Notes: generated by a model from the sequence alone, not told the origin. Positions 27,775-40,100 are shown, counted from the first letter of the stretch. The stretch is 64,000 nucleotides of DNA from Globodera rostochiensis (GCA_018350325.1 JAEVLN010000004.1:3348001-3412000), one strand, 5' to 3'. Numbers and translations: made by a program.

Positions 27775-30700
27775 TCAAAAACAATTTTTGCCAAATGCGG
27801 CCTTGCACAACTCGTTGCCCGCGTCGTTGGCGGCGCTTGGACCTAAATTTAAATTCCACGTTCAAAAAAGCAAATTTTGGAGGAAAAACGGAGGAGCCTA
27901 TAAATTGTATACCGCCACATTCATAATTCGCTTCATTCCACAATGCCGGGAAAACCGTTCTTTGCAGCAATTCCATGTAACGAGTTCGAGACTCGGTGTC
28001 CTCAATATTTAAAAATTATAATTTTATTCATTCTTTTTTTGTTTGCTAACCATCGGAATCCGTCGGTCGCGTCCGCCCGTGCACCAAAAAGCGTAGAATT
28101 CGCAAAGCTCGAAATGTTCGTAACTTTCGGTCAGCAATTTGAGAAACCGACGTTTAAGTTGGTCGCCCAACGTGACAATTTGTCCTAAAGGTTTTTTTCA
28201 TTTCCAATTAATTGGTGGATTCGAGAAGTTAGAGCAGTTCGAACGCTATCCCAACGTTGTTGCAATTGCTCACCAACAGCATTAAAGTAACAAAAGTCTC
28301 CGAGCAATTGGGCACGTGTCCGCGCACTCAAAGCATTCAGCGAGGAGCCCAACTCGCGCACAATCCGTTCCCAACCATTTCCGTCGTAGTTCACCCGGTA
28401 GAGGTGGGCTAAGAAATTTTTCCAAAACTTTTGCGGGAAATTTGTTAAACCGAAGGCATCGTTTGTCAATGGGATCAGTTTACGGTCAACGGGGGCCAAT
28501 TCGAGCACTGAAAAAGGCAACAAATAAAAGTGATTTATAATTGAATTTGGATTCAAAAAGTAAAAACCCTGCGAAAGCATAAATTTGAAGGGCAGGGAAA
28601 TGTTTCGAATTGCAATTGGCAACGGCCACAGCGACATTTTGGCCCACGGACCCCCGCCCAATTGCGCCTGACGCCCTTCGTTTAGCTGCCTTTGGAGTTG
28701 AACAAAATTTTTTTGATTCGAAAAATGCTTAAAATGTAAAGATTAAGCCCCACCTCAGACGGACGCGCTCCTCTCTCTTTTCAACCAGCAAATTTGGAAT
28801 GCCTCCGCTGCGGAACCAAAACTCGAAGACCTAAATTTGAATGGTTTTAATTGGTTACTGACGGATTGTCCTTTGACGGATTGTCCTCTGACGGATTGTC
28901 CTCTGACGGATTGTCCTTTGACGGATTGTCCTAGCTTCCTCTCACCTGACCCAAGTCGATGCTGTCCGCCAAATGAGGCCTTAACAAATCCACAAATTGG
29001 CTTAGACCGAAGGGGCGATATCGTTGTTGGGCGATCAGACGTTGGATCACCTGAAGAAAATCAAACACAAAAATACGATTTTCTTAAAAATGCTCGACCT
29101 GAAGAAGCACTCTTTCGCCAGCAATTTGTTCCAACGAACTGATTAGTTGGGCACCCTTTAGGGCACAATGAGCGAAAATCTAAAATTTATGTAAAAAAAA
29201 ACATTTATTAATTAGTGTTTGGCAATAAAACACCTCGTCGATTCCGGCCCAATCCGGCATCATTACACTTTCACCGGGTGCCAAAAATGTTTCTGAAGGT
29301 TAATAAATAAATAAATAAATAATTGTGACATTTAAAAACACCTGCCAGCTGCAATCGCACATATTGTGCCAGCTGATAGCGTTCCACCTTCTCGGGGTGA
29401 TCTGAAGCCTAAGAATTTAAATAATTAAATTTTCTTCACACCCTTCAGCAGCCTTTGCACAGTTTTCGTCGTCAGCCATTCGACGATGTCCTCCTGCAGA
29501 CAAAATTGGCTAATTTGGCCCACGCTGATCACTCCGCCGAGCCATTGGCGCGCAAAAAGACGCGCCAACAACGCGACACGGTGCGCTTCGTCCGATTTGT
29601 CCCATTGAGCCATGGGGAGGAGAAGCAAACCAAAAGAACGGGTGCCTAAACAAATCGAACTCCTCCAATTTTGGGGTTTAATCCGGAGCAAACCAAAAGA
29701 ACGGGTGCCTAAACAAATCGAACTCCTCCAATTTTGAGGCTTAATCCGGAGCAAACCAAAAGAACGGGTGCCTAAACAAATCGAACTCCTCCAATTTTGA
29801 GGCTTAATCCGGGACTCAGATCAGTGATCTGCTGGCGTTGTTAGCCACGGCTTTAGACCATATTGTAACCATAAAGGCTTCATTTCTAATTTATCTTTGG
29901 CAATGACAAAAATTGTAATGGAAAATTCATTTTCCAAGTCATTACTGTACTAGGACGGCACAGAAATCCGATTAATGTTTAAATGCTATTAAGAGCTTTT
30001 AAGAATTTAATTTCCAAATTACCGTTGAATTCATCGCTAAGCACCACCAAATTGAGCACACTCAACGGCAAAGGCTCGGCACCGAGCAGTTCGGACACCG
30101 TTTCGAACACCGGCATGACAAGTTTAGCCAACTGCTGCTTTAAAGTGGGCGGATGGAGCAGCCGATTGGTCCAAATGGCCAGCGAAGGCGTGGACTTTAA
30201 AATGAAAAAATTATTTAAATTTGACAAAGAATGTTGGCTTAACCCCTGCTGAACAAGTTAATTGCAAGCCAACGACCTTAATTAATGTTCGTTCGAAAAT
30301 TGAGTCCGGCAGCACCGCTAGGGAAAGCATATGGGCGGCTATGTTTGGCGCCTAAAAATTATTTTAATATTTCATTCGTTTAAATTTTATATTATTAATA
30401 ATTAAAATTATTTAATATTTTATATTATTAATAATTAAAATTATTTATATTTTTTGCCTGAACAAAACGCGTTACGCGCCAGTGTTTGTTCACCGACTCG
30501 GACGTCCCCTGCAGCGGCGGCATGGTGCTGAGTGCGGTGGTGCCCTGCGGATGGACCAACGCCAACTTAGGGGCAGAGGGGTGGGAGGTAATTAGGTAAT
30601 TAGGCCAAGACTGAATCAGCAAATGTCCGTCCCGATTATGCTGTTCGTATTCCCCAAAATTGGGTTGAATCGAATAATAGTCGCATTTCTTCATGCTTTT

Positions 30701-31500
30701 GATCAATGAGAAACGTGAATTATTAGAAAGATTATGCAAAAATGATCGCCCCATTCGTTTTTGTCCTTACTTTAGTGGTCGTTTTGTGCAATGCATCGCC
30801 CATTTGAGGGAATAGTGACGGCGAATGCCCCAGGAATAAATCTGTGCCCAGAAACGGAAGGCCTCCGGCATCGCGGTAGAATATGCCCTTTCCGTAAGTG
30901 ATTACGCCCTGCCAATGTTTGAAATAAGCATCGAAACGCTGCTTTCCATGCCTGAAATCTGCCAATGTGCAGAGTGTATTGTCCGGATGCCAATGAACGG
31001 GGCTCTTTGTCCTGTTGAAGCACAAAGTCGACCTCGCGCGGTGGCCTCACTTCAACGGACACCGGGAAACTGCTTTGATCCTCCATAAACTGAAATGATT
31101 TTAAACATCCCCCGTTATTGTTACACTTTTACCAAAATGTAATCCTCTTCAATATGCCCGAGAAATGCTCTTGCTAACACCTACTCACAGTTATGGAGCA
31201 GTTTTCGAACTGATCGAGCTGTTCGGCAAGCAGTGTCACTCGTCGGATGGGCTCCTCCTGCTGCGTGCCATTGTTCATTATCATAGGCCTGTCGATGTTC
31301 GACGTGGTCTGCAGCTGAAAGTCAATGAGTGCGGTGCCAAAAAAAGTTGGCACAAGCGGATCCGCGTCTGAAGCGGTTGGCAATTGGAGCTGAACGTCGT
31401 AACGGATGGGCATGAGGCTGGGGAAGGAGGCGAAGGAGAACGGCAGTGACAAAACAATGCCAAAAATAAGGCCAAATTGGAGGACGGGGACAGAAGGCAT
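27775..31500 (-). CDS. Secreted M1 aminopeptidase-like protein without active site
   Basis: Seventeen exons: 31500-31189, 31089-30999, 30958-30771, 30565-30458, 30351-30277, 30194-30023, 29645-29440, 29408-29342, 29292-29234, 29179-29099, 29050-28946, 28830-28754, 28689-28568, 28507-28274, 28184-28051, 28000-27913, 27842-27775; 2187 nt, 728 residues. It opens with a signal peptide (MPSVPVLQFGLIFGIVLSLPFSF). The M1 order is followed: GIFYRDAGG, FPQMGDALHKTTTKLALVHP with ALSTMP, RFVQAPNIAAHML, then the catalytic core, KGAQLISSLEQIAGE, FWFRSGGIPNLLVEKRE, and the ERAP1-like domain with LYRVNYDGNGW and RTRAQLLGDF. The GAMEN exopeptidase motif reads GTRSF (residues about 316-320) and the zinc motif HExxH reads RLFAR (about 344-348), so both zinc His and the catalytic Glu are lost; only the Glu of the third ligand position (CLQED) remains. 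The C-terminal helical domain is shorter than usual. The intron 30352-30457 is GC-AG. The junction 30999/30958 is the least sure. Confidence 0.82.
28859..28932 (+). repeat. 15-bp minisatellite, about five copies
   Basis: Tandem copies of a unit reading tgacggattgtcctt with single-base differences. It lies inside the intron 28831-28945 of the aminopeptidase-like gene and so does not touch the coding sequence. Confidence 0.9.
29624..29812 (+). repeat. 63-bp tandem repeat, three copies, spanning a splice acceptor
   Basis: Copies at 29624-29686, 29687-29749 and 29750-29812 are nearly identical. On the minus strand each copy holds the acceptor TTTGTTTAG followed by the start of the exon that encodes the GAMEN-equivalent segment. 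The unit is 63 nt (21 codons) and open in that frame, so use of the second or third acceptor would add 21 or 42 residues without a frameshift. Confidence 0.92.
30370..30450 (+). repeat. AT-rich direct duplication in an intron
   Basis: Two adjacent near-identical copies of an AT-rich unit of about 45 bp (ending ataattaaaattattta) fill most of the GC-AG intron 30352-30457. Confidence 0.7.
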
Positions 31501-32648
31501 TGCCGCGAGAAGGAAGTTCTGTTAATGAATCGAAAAACACTTTTTATGGGCTTCGTTCGGTTTGCTGCTTTTCATTGAATGTGCTGTGCCGTGCCGATAG
31601 GTCCCGGGGGCGGCGACAACGTAAGCCCCAAAAATTTCAATTCACTCAAAACGAACACTCAAATTTTTTGTAATAAAAGCTTTCTTAAATATAAATGACT
31701 AAAAAGTTTGAACAAAATTCAATTTATTGAGAAAATTGTTGTGACGCTTAAGCATAATTTATAGTCGTACGATTCACATTTTCCCCCGCCCATCCTCCCC
31801 CCCCCCCGTACTTTGCTTGCTAATCTAAGCAATGTTTGCCTCTGAAGTCTCATCGAGTGTTTTGGCCCACGGAGATCAATAAAAGTGTTCTCTTGACCCG
31901 TGGCCAAATAATGGGGACAGAATTACACTTTAATTAACGGTGGGTGACCCCGCCGGCGTCGACGAGGGGGCAAAGATCAATGAAAGGTGAAGACAAATGG
32001 TGCGTGAAGGGTGAATTTTTGTCGTATTTTATTAGAATTCGAGAGCTAAAATTTACCGAGACTTGACCAAGTGACTCGCACAAAAACTCGAGACTTTACT
32101 CAAGTCGAGACTTTTTGGCCCTAAGATCAAATTCTGAATAAGCACATTTAAATTGCCGTGCCGCCTAATATTTTGCGCTTTTTTGGCTGAATGCGGGATC
32201 CACGAATTCCCCAGCTTTTGCAACTTGAACATCAGCAAATTTTGTGCCATAGAACTCCACTCATCCTCTTCAATCATTCGAAAGCCGAGACGAGAAAGTA
32301 GGGGGGGGGGGGTTCCGCGATTTGATTTGGCTTCAGCAAACCGAACAAGGGCGATTTTACATTTGCAAACGAGAATTAAACGGAAAAGACGCGTACCCCA
32401 AGTCCCCTAACGGAAAATCGGACAAATGTCCCCTAAAGGGAAACCGGACAATTTATCACAACGCTTCCCTTATTTTCAAATTTTTCACTTTTTTTATTTT
32501 TTGCTCCTTTCTTCCCACATTCATTCTTTCCTTATCTTATTTTTACGACAAAGTCTTCAACATGGGACGAATCAGAAGACGAATTGAGCGTTGTATTGGC
32601 TGCATTTAGTGGTTTTTCAGACAATAAATTTGTCGACTGCAACTTTCA
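31501..32648. other. Intergenic, divergent promoter region
   Basis: Lies between the 5' ends of the aminopeptidase-like gene (minus) and BRF1 (plus), so both promoters should be here. I see G/C runs at about 31799-31807 and 32300-32311 but no recognisable core element and no further gene. Confidence 0.5.
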
Positions 32649-35407
32649 ATGACTAGAACCTGCCCCTTCTGCAATTGTTCAGAAATTGAGGAGGACGCGA
32701 GCAGAGGCGACTCAATTTGTACTGGTTGCGGTGCTGTGTTGGAGGAATCCACCATTGTTTCTGATGTGCAATTCCAGGAACGCGGTGGTGGCCACGAAGT
32801 CGTCGGTTGGTGAAAGCAATAAATAATCATCAAAGTAAATGAAATTTTAGACAAAAAATTCTTAATAAATTACTTAAAAATCCAAATTCTCCCGGTCGCC
32901 CGCAAAAATATTCTTTATCTCCTTTGTTTGGCAGAAATAGATCTTTTTCAAATAGGAAAAAAATATTGGAACGAAAAAAACAAATTAAGGGCAATTTGTC
33001 AGCAGAGATAGAGCACAGCCCACAACGATCGGTGGCATAAGCGGACTTTCGCGTGGCGAGTCGCGAGAAGCAACATTTCAGAAGGGCAGAAAACGCATTC
33101 AAGAGGTTTGAAATTGGTTTTATGACTGTTTTCCCAAAAGTCTTTTCTCCAAAACCGAATAATTTAATTGTTAGTCTTATTCAGATCTCCAACCAACTTC
33201 ACATTAACCAGCACTGCAATGATCTCGCCTTTGGTTTTTTCAAAATGTGCGTCACCAAAAATTTGACGCGCGGCCGATTGCGTTCGCACATCGTTGTCGC
33301 CTGTCTGTACATGGCGTGTCGTAGCGAGAACACGTCGCATCTATTGTTGGATTTCAGTGACGCCACTCAGGTTTAGCCCACTTTTGTTTAAATTTTAATT
33401 AACAATTTTCAAACTGACAATAAGTTATGGATTTAATTTCCGAAACTTGAGAACTAAAACGTTAATTTGTTCAAATTATTTCAGATTAACATTTTCGAGC
33501 TCGGCCGAACTTTGAATTTCCTGACGCGCTCTTTGTTCATTAAACTGCCTCCGACCGACCCGTGCATGTACGTGCTCCGCTTTTCGGCTATGCTCGACTT
33601 TGGCGATCAGCAAAAGGAAGTAGCGCTGTTAGCCACACGGATTATTCAGCGAATGAAGCGCGATTGGATGTCCACGGGACGACGTCCAACGGGCATTTGC
33701 GGTGCCGCACTTCTGTTGGCTGCCCGGGCGCTTAACTTGAATAGGTTGGTGAGCTCGGCATATCGATCAAACATTTTTGGCTACCCGAACTCCCGAGATT
33801 TTAAATGTTTTGCATGTTCTCAATTACCTTATTTGATGGTAAAATCAAGAAAATCGATGCTTTACACAGATTTTATGTATACCCTATAAATTATTTTTGT
33901 GCCCATTGATTTTTGGATTTACCATATTACATATATCCGTCAATCCCGCAGAACTGTGACTGATGTTGTGCATGTTGTGAACATCAGTTACGCTGTGGTT
34001 AAACGGCGATTGGACGAATTTGCTAACACTCCGTCGGGTGCTTTAACAATTGACGAATTTTCCACCGTCGATTTGGTAAGAAATTTTATTTTAAAATTTA
34101 AGCAATTTTTAGGAGGAAAGTGAAGATCCGCCCGCTTTCCGTGAATCCAAGCGAAAGCAGCAGGAAGAGAAGCGGCGAAAGGAGGAGGAAATTGTTGCGG
34201 AATCGGCGCTAAAAGAAGTGCGTTTTGGCTTTGGTCAGAAGAGCAGTTTTCATTTTTAGGCAATTTCAACTTTTGGTAAGTTTGATATGTCCAACAAAAT
34301 CGGAAATTACTCCAAAAAGAAATAGGAATTCTTAAACTGAACATCGTCCAAAATTTTTGCTTTTTCAGTTTGAACCGGTCCGTCTTGAAGTGGAACAGGC
34401 GCTGCTGAAACGGTTCAAACGGTCGCCGTACGCTAAAATGATTGCTGACGGCCTCGTGGACGACATTGATGTGCCGGAGCTGTCGCAGGCGAGTGAAATG
34501 CTGCAGGGAGAGGTGATCGACACGGTGTACGAGCTGTCCAATGATCAGCAACAGCCTGGCGCTATGTCAAACAGGTACGGACTTGAAGTCGTATATATTG
34601 GAGTTGACACGAATTTTATTTGTTACTTAATAAAAGCACTTAGTCAATTTTAAAATCGTTTGGTTAAAACTGCTGGCTGAAAATGAATGGAATTTCGCCT
34701 TTGAAATATGAAATTCTAATACTCAATTCAGTGGACATTACGTGCGCTATGGCCCATCGTTGGCCTCGCTGGGCATTTCGAAGGAACAGCATCAGCAACG
34801 AATTGAGGAATCGGAAATTCCACCGCCGGCTGCGGACCAATTCGGATGTGCTGTTTCGGTTCCGAACGAAGATATTGATCTGACCGGTTCTTTTAACTTT
34901 TGACATAAGTGATGGCATGCTTTTAAATGACTTGGACTTTTAATTTTAGGTATCGACGATGACGAGATCAACTCGTACATTTTAACGGATGTCGAAACTT
35001 CCGTTAAGGAAAAGTATTGGATGAAGCAAAACGCGAAGCATTTGGAAGTGATGGAGGAAAGGTTCGGTACATGCGTTTATTTACTTTAAACCGGGGTTTC
35101 AATGTTTTTAAAATTTGAGGAAGAGACAACGCCAGGAGGAGGAGGAGCAGCGACAGAACAAAGAACCGGGGCCGAAGAGGAGAAAACGCGCTCCAAACGT
35201 GCGGAAAAGGGAAATTAACGCGGTCACACACAACGACGCCATGCTTCATGTTATTCAGGCAAGATTCTCAAGCTAATGCCTTTTTTTGCTGTTCGGCTGA
35301 AAATTATGCTTTTCAAAAAATTTGCTTTTGTTTATTTATTATAGGAGCGGAATTTGTCCAGCAAAATAAACTACGACATACTGAAACAACTTGACGATGA
35401 AAGCTGA
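32649..35407 (+). CDS. brf-1: TFIIIB subunit BRF1
   Basis: TFIIB-related factor that recruits RNA polymerase III to tRNA and 5S genes. Exons: 32649-32805, 32990-33105, 33185-33370, 33485-33744, 33952-34075, 34113-34217, 34369-34574, 34732-34886, 34950-35061, 35126-35258, 35345-35407; 1617 nt, 538 residues. Order seen: N-terminal zinc ribbon (CPFC at residues 5-8 and CTGCG about 25 residues later), GQFV with a GGISGLSRGESREATFQKGRKRI linker, first cyclin repeat (NQHCNDLAFGFFKM through ACLYMACR), second cyclin repeat (RMKRDWMSTGRRPTGICGAALLLAAR), LTIDEFSTVDLEESEDPPAF, and the BRF1 homology block DLTGIDDDEINSYILTDVE with KYWMKQNA, then SSKINYDIL. Every block matches BRF1 in the same order. The last intron (35259-35344) is GC-AG (CAG|GCAAGA). 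Confidence 0.96.
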
Positions 35408-35810
35408 CCAAGAAGGAATGATGGAAGGCGCAAATTAATCACCCAATAGTCAGACTTTCATATTTAGTTTTGCTTCTTTTCGTTGCGTCAGAAAAATAAT
35501 TCTCACGCTGTGTGTCCCTCTCCTACCCAGCCTGTCACCTGACGCATTTGATAATACTCAGGCTTATACCCATTACGCACACCCATAATTGTTAAACAAT
35601 TTTTGTCGCTGCTGCTAGCTTTATGTGTTAAAAATTGTTTATTTGTTTTTTAATTGAGAATTCTGCTATTTCAGGCAGATAGCCCATTAATTATTCCCAA
35701 TAAATTTTTTTTTAATTTACAAAAACAAAAGGGTCCCGCCCCTATGTTTTTCTTCCCCCCCCCCCCCGGTGGGTAGTTTCTTCATTTAACTCTATTTAGT
35801 CATACACTGA

Positions 35811-36028
35811 TCAAACATAATAAGCGCCGTTCCAGATCAACGATCGCTTCTTTTGCTCGTCACAGACGTCCAATTCGTACGGGCAGTGTCGGCAGCCTTC
35901 ACCGCAGCATTTGCCTTGGAAAAGTAGCTGACTCAGCGTTTTTATCGGCTGAGCCGTCTCCGGACATTTGTAGAAAAGTTTCCGGTCCCGAATGGCGCGC
36001 ATGTGCGCTGTCAGAATGCGACGTTCTT
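35811..36028 (-). CDS. DUF5522-like Cys motif protein (3' exon)
   Basis: Exon from an acceptor near 36029 to the stop at 35811, in a frame reading RRILTAHMRAIRDRKLFYKC and then QGKCCGEGCRHCPYELDVC. The CCGxGCRHCPY motif is the signature of the small DUF5522 family, whose function is unknown to me; the four Cys may bind metal or an iron-sulfur cluster (inference). The exon starts in phase 1, so an upstream exon must exist. The ORF at 36375-36617 on the same strand is the obvious candidate for the 5' part, but I could not find a convincing donor. Confidence 0.6.
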
Positions 36029-36374
36029 GACCTTTTGCGTTGAAAATTATTTAAAAAAATTAACAAACACGACTTTATCAGCAAGTGGGCCTGCCCCGAA
36101 AGAGAGACGCCGACACCGACCAAATTCACTGTAAAGCCAGTTTTGTTGTTTTATTCGCATTTAAATTCAAAGTTTTTTTCTTAGAATGTCCAAAAAGGTT
36201 AGGTTTATAGTGAAATCGTTCGGTCGGTAGCGAATTTGTGACTGATATATAAACTAAAACTATCAAAATCTAAACGCAAAATAAAAAAGCGCCCACCACT
36301 CATTTTGTCAAAACAGTGCCATGTTACCTGAAGTGATTAGCTGTTAGTTACTAAATCATTCATTTCATTTAAAA

Positions 36375-36617
36375 TTAGATTTTAAAACCGAATGAATCCG
36401 AATATTCTAATCTGGTGCAAATGATTGATCGATCGAACACCTTCGTCTTCTTCATCGTTTCCTCAAAGAGCACGTAATCCGCCAACAGTTCACCGCCTCT
36501 TCCTGGCACGAGTTCGAAGACGGGTCGACCCGGCCCTCGGCTCTTAGCGAAATGCGTTGGGAGCATTTTTTCAGCAGCCGCACGAACAATTTCGGACGGA
36601 ATTTTTGGAGTTGTCAT
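36375..36617 (-). CDS. Unrecognised 80-residue ORF, maybe 5' exon of the DUF5522 gene
   Basis: Starts MTTPKIPSEIVRAAAEKMLP and continues with GRPVFELVPGRGGELLADYV. Codon use and composition look coding and the ATG is well placed, upstream of the Cys-motif exon on the same strand. A candidate donor (GGCG|GTGAAC) would join it in phase 1 to that exon but would drop the last third of the ORF. Product not recognised. Confidence 0.45.
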   Translation of the reverse strand: MTTPKIPSEIVRAAAEKMLPTHFAKSRGPGRPVFELVPGRGGELLADYVLFEETMKKTKVFDRSIICTRLEYSDSFGFKI

Positions 36618-36690
36618 GAATCAAAAGATCAAGATAATTATTAGAAAAAATGCCTAAAATATTAAAAATATGGAAAGCACTTTTCAAAAC

Positions 36691-36906
36691 GGCAGGATGA
36701 CATTTCATCCATGCGACACTTCATCCACTAAACCCAAAAAACGACAAATAGGGTTAGGAAACCCGACTTGTAACCGGGCGAGCTTTTTCTTAGATTAAAA
36801 TGTCGTGTTTTCGCTTAGTGGATGAAATTTTGCGTGGAGGAAATGATGAAGTGTCGTTTTTTGGGTTAGTGGATGAAATGTCGCGTGGATGAAATGTCGG
36901 CGCCCC
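36691..36906. mobile_element. hAT-like MITE with 8-bp target duplication
   Basis: A 216-bp element flanked by the direct repeat TTCAAAAC (36683-36690 and 36907-36914). Its ends are long imperfect inverted repeats of about 50 bp: the left arm runs gacatttcatcc...cgacacttcatccacta...aaaaaacgac, and the right arm is its reverse complement. The outermost bases (GGCAGG versus GGGGCG) match only partly. There is no coding capacity. Eight-base duplications are typical of hAT transposons. Confidence 0.82.
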
Positions 36907-37148
36907 TTCAAAACTAGTTCACACGCACCTATCCACCAACTTATTCTAACTTTAAATTTGTTTCATTTTGATTTATTGTGATAGACACAAATCTCACATC
37001 TGTAAGTGGCATAAGTCATAAGACATTTGTCCTTGATGCTGAATAAATAAATAAAATAAAAACATTTTTATTTTTGTCAGAACTTTATAAATCCAAATAT
37101 GCCGTTTTCCTTAATTTTTTCAAATTTCTTAGCAGCGTTACTATCTTT

Positions 37149-40100
37149 ATGCTTGCCAAGGACGACACGTTGCGCAATCATTCAATATCAGCTCAATGTG
37201 ACCGTATTCTGACGCTGATTGAAGCAGCCGATAGTCGCACTGAACTTCTTGCTGTCTTCGACGATTTAGCAAAAGTGAGTGCGCTTTGTTCGCAAAAGAA
37301 TTTCAGACTGATGATTGAAAAAATATTCAAAATTAAAATTATTTATAGGTTTTCAACATCAAACAATCGGTACTAATGAGTTTGGGTCTTTTCCCTTTCG
37401 GGTCAATTTTTTAATGTTTTTTTGTTTAAATAATGGTTTTGTTTTAAATTTATTTTTAGTCCAAGTGCCTGAGGGGGGGGGGGAGTACTCAAACTCAATT
37501 ACTACCGAACAATCTTTTGCGTTAAATTGAGCGCCAAAATTCCTTCAGTTTCAATCCGTTGCCGAACCTGGACAAACGTATTCGCTGACTCAAGCCTTTC
37601 TTCGAAAACTGACGCCGCCCCTTTTTGGCCATCTCACAGAAACGGATTTTAAAACGTTTTTCACGTAGTTAAACAGGCTGAGGGGGAAGGGGCAGACACG
37701 TATCTTTTTTCCTCGGCGAAAAACGAAAAAAAGGGAAAATTCTCTTACGTTTTCCCCCTTCCCCCAAACAAAAATTGGGAAAATTTTACCCCAATATTTT
37801 AGCACCGACAAAAATTCAAATAATTTTTATCGGCACTGCCGGCCCTCCCCACTCCCCAAGAGGTTTATGGCCTAAAAGTGCCTGCCGTTGAAACAAAAAT
37901 GTATCATTTCTTAACAAAAAGTGTTTTCATTAGGGATGTGCTGTTTCTGCGCTCGGCACACCCCGCCACCAGCCTTTGGGCGCTGATCTGCTCGTTGAGC
38001 CAATGCGACGACGGCGGCTCCTTTAAATTTGCCAAATGTATCTCACTTTTGGCCCAAGTGCAGCAAAAACTGCTGCAAAATGCGTTGAAGAACTCACACA
38101 ATTCCAAAGGTTGTGTAATACCGGGAGGTTGAACATTTTGTCAAGATTTGATTTTACAATCCTAAGTTTTTTAAATTCTGGCGCACCTAAGAATTTTTTT
38201 CTTATATTTGCCATGAATTTTCTTAAAATAAGGATCTATTGTTTAGTATGCCATGGACTGGGTGCCTCAGATGTGTATCAATTTGCGTTCGTCCTGTCCA
38301 GCTTTCCGTCGCGCGTCTACAATTATTTTGGCGATGCAAAACGCTTTCATTTGTGTAATTTTGCGCGTCCCTGCGACCATTCTTTATGCTCTTCCGAAGC
38401 ATTTGACCGCGCCGCTGCAATTGTGGCCGACTTTGAGGAACGTTTACTGGACGCACTGCTGGCGATGGCTAAGCTGCAGCCGACGGAGCTGAACATGCCA
38501 ATGTTTGCGCACATTTTGGCGGAGTACAGCGCGGCATCCGGCGGCAAGGAGGTGCCATTACATTCGATGAGTTAAAGCCGCATTTTGAGCTTTTGTTGCA
38601 ACCGCTAAGAGAGTATTGTATAAGCGGACTTACGACAAAAATCACTCTTTTCAGTTCTTTTGCAGTTTATCCAACGATTTCTTTCCTCGACGCTTTGTGA
38701 CTCCAAAGCTAACGCGGTTCTGAAAGGAATTTTTGCCCAAAACAGCGCCACATCTTTTGAACGAGCGGAAAGTCGACGGAATTACGAAGCGATGATTCTC
38801 ATTGCTGTGGCAACGGCGCCCGATGGCCAATCTTTGCAGGTGTTGCCAATCCTCACAAAGTCAAAACCCTTGGATTTATTCAAATATTTAACTAATTTTT
38901 TTCAAAAAAATGTTGAGATTGTTACTCATTTTTGTTTTTTTAACCCCGAATTTTCTTTCGTCCAGGTCATTTTTGGTGACTCCGTTCTTTCCGACGCGAA
39001 TTTCCGTCGTCTGCTCGTTGAGCGGGCGGCGCTGATGCCGTCGTCTGCCGTTGAGCGACGGCCGCGCAATTCTGAAAAGGTGGCCGAATGTTTGGCACTG
39101 TCCGCCCCGTCCGATTTGGTGACGGCATTTCAAACGCACGTCCAACTCTTCGTGGACCGCTGCAAAGTCGTGGAGATGGCCTCGTTGCACTCCCACTTCA
39201 TTCACGCGTTGGCTGTTGTGGACTTTGCGCGACGACTCGGGTACAATTGCTTTAATGTACATTTATTCGTTTTCCAACGTTTATGATATTTAACACGAAT
39301 TTAACGCAAGTTTATTTCTTAATTTTATCAAAATTCTTTAATTTTAGTATTACTGCTAAATTGTTTTGTATAAATCAAATGCATTTGTTCTTCCATTTCA
39401 GGCCTGACCAGCGTTGTGCAATCCGTGACGAGCTGATGTATTCGTTGGTGCCAATTGTGCCGCAAATGATCGAAATTGCGGGTATTTATGCAATAACTTA
39501 CGATGGAAATTGCTTTTTGAAACTCCGATTCAATTTTTTAGATTGTTCCAAACGCCAGATTGGCATGTTGATGGCCCAAACGCTGTTCAGTCTGTTCAAT
39601 TTCCCTTCTCCGCCTCAATTTGATTACTTTGATGCGGACCCAATGCTGAGCGAATTTCGGGTGGCACTTCAACAGAAACAACAAAATGACATCAAAAGCA
39701 ATGGCAAAAGTGTGCTGATTTTGGCATTTATAAATTAGTCGAAAATTGGAAATTCCTTTTGTGAATGATATTTTAGGGGATGATCGGAAGGAAGAAATCA
39801 ATGCAAATTTGGAGAAGAAAAGAGAGCATAAATGTTGTTCTGCTGCTGCTGATGTTCGGGTTGCCGTTCTGCTGGACAGCGACGACGACGAGGGGGCGGA
39901 GGAGGGCGGTGGGAAACTCACCGGAAACTCCGCCGACGACGGCGCCGGTGATTTTTAATTTGAGATTTGAGAATAATTATTTAGTTCCTTCTTTATCGGA
40001 TTGGCCCGCTTATTTGCGTGATTGTCTGGAAATTCTCTCTCCGGCCCCGGGCGATCAACCGGTAAAAATGTAAATTTGTTTTGTTACAAAAATACCCTTT

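Noticed and set aside
28859..28932. CRISPR-like direct repeats
   Set aside because: Contiguous 15-bp units without spacers, in the intron of a eukaryotic gene: a minisatellite.
30565..31189. Apparent frameshifts suggesting the M1-like gene is a pseudogene
   Set aside because: Choosing the intron 30566-30770 joins HKTTTK to LALVHP exactly as in M1 proteins, and the intron 31090-31188 joins exons 1 and 2 in phase; all 17 exons then sum to a multiple of three.
38521..38617. 26-nt intron in TELO2
   Set aside because: An acceptor 12 nt further (GAG) gives a 38-nt intron in the same frame, a more plausible length.
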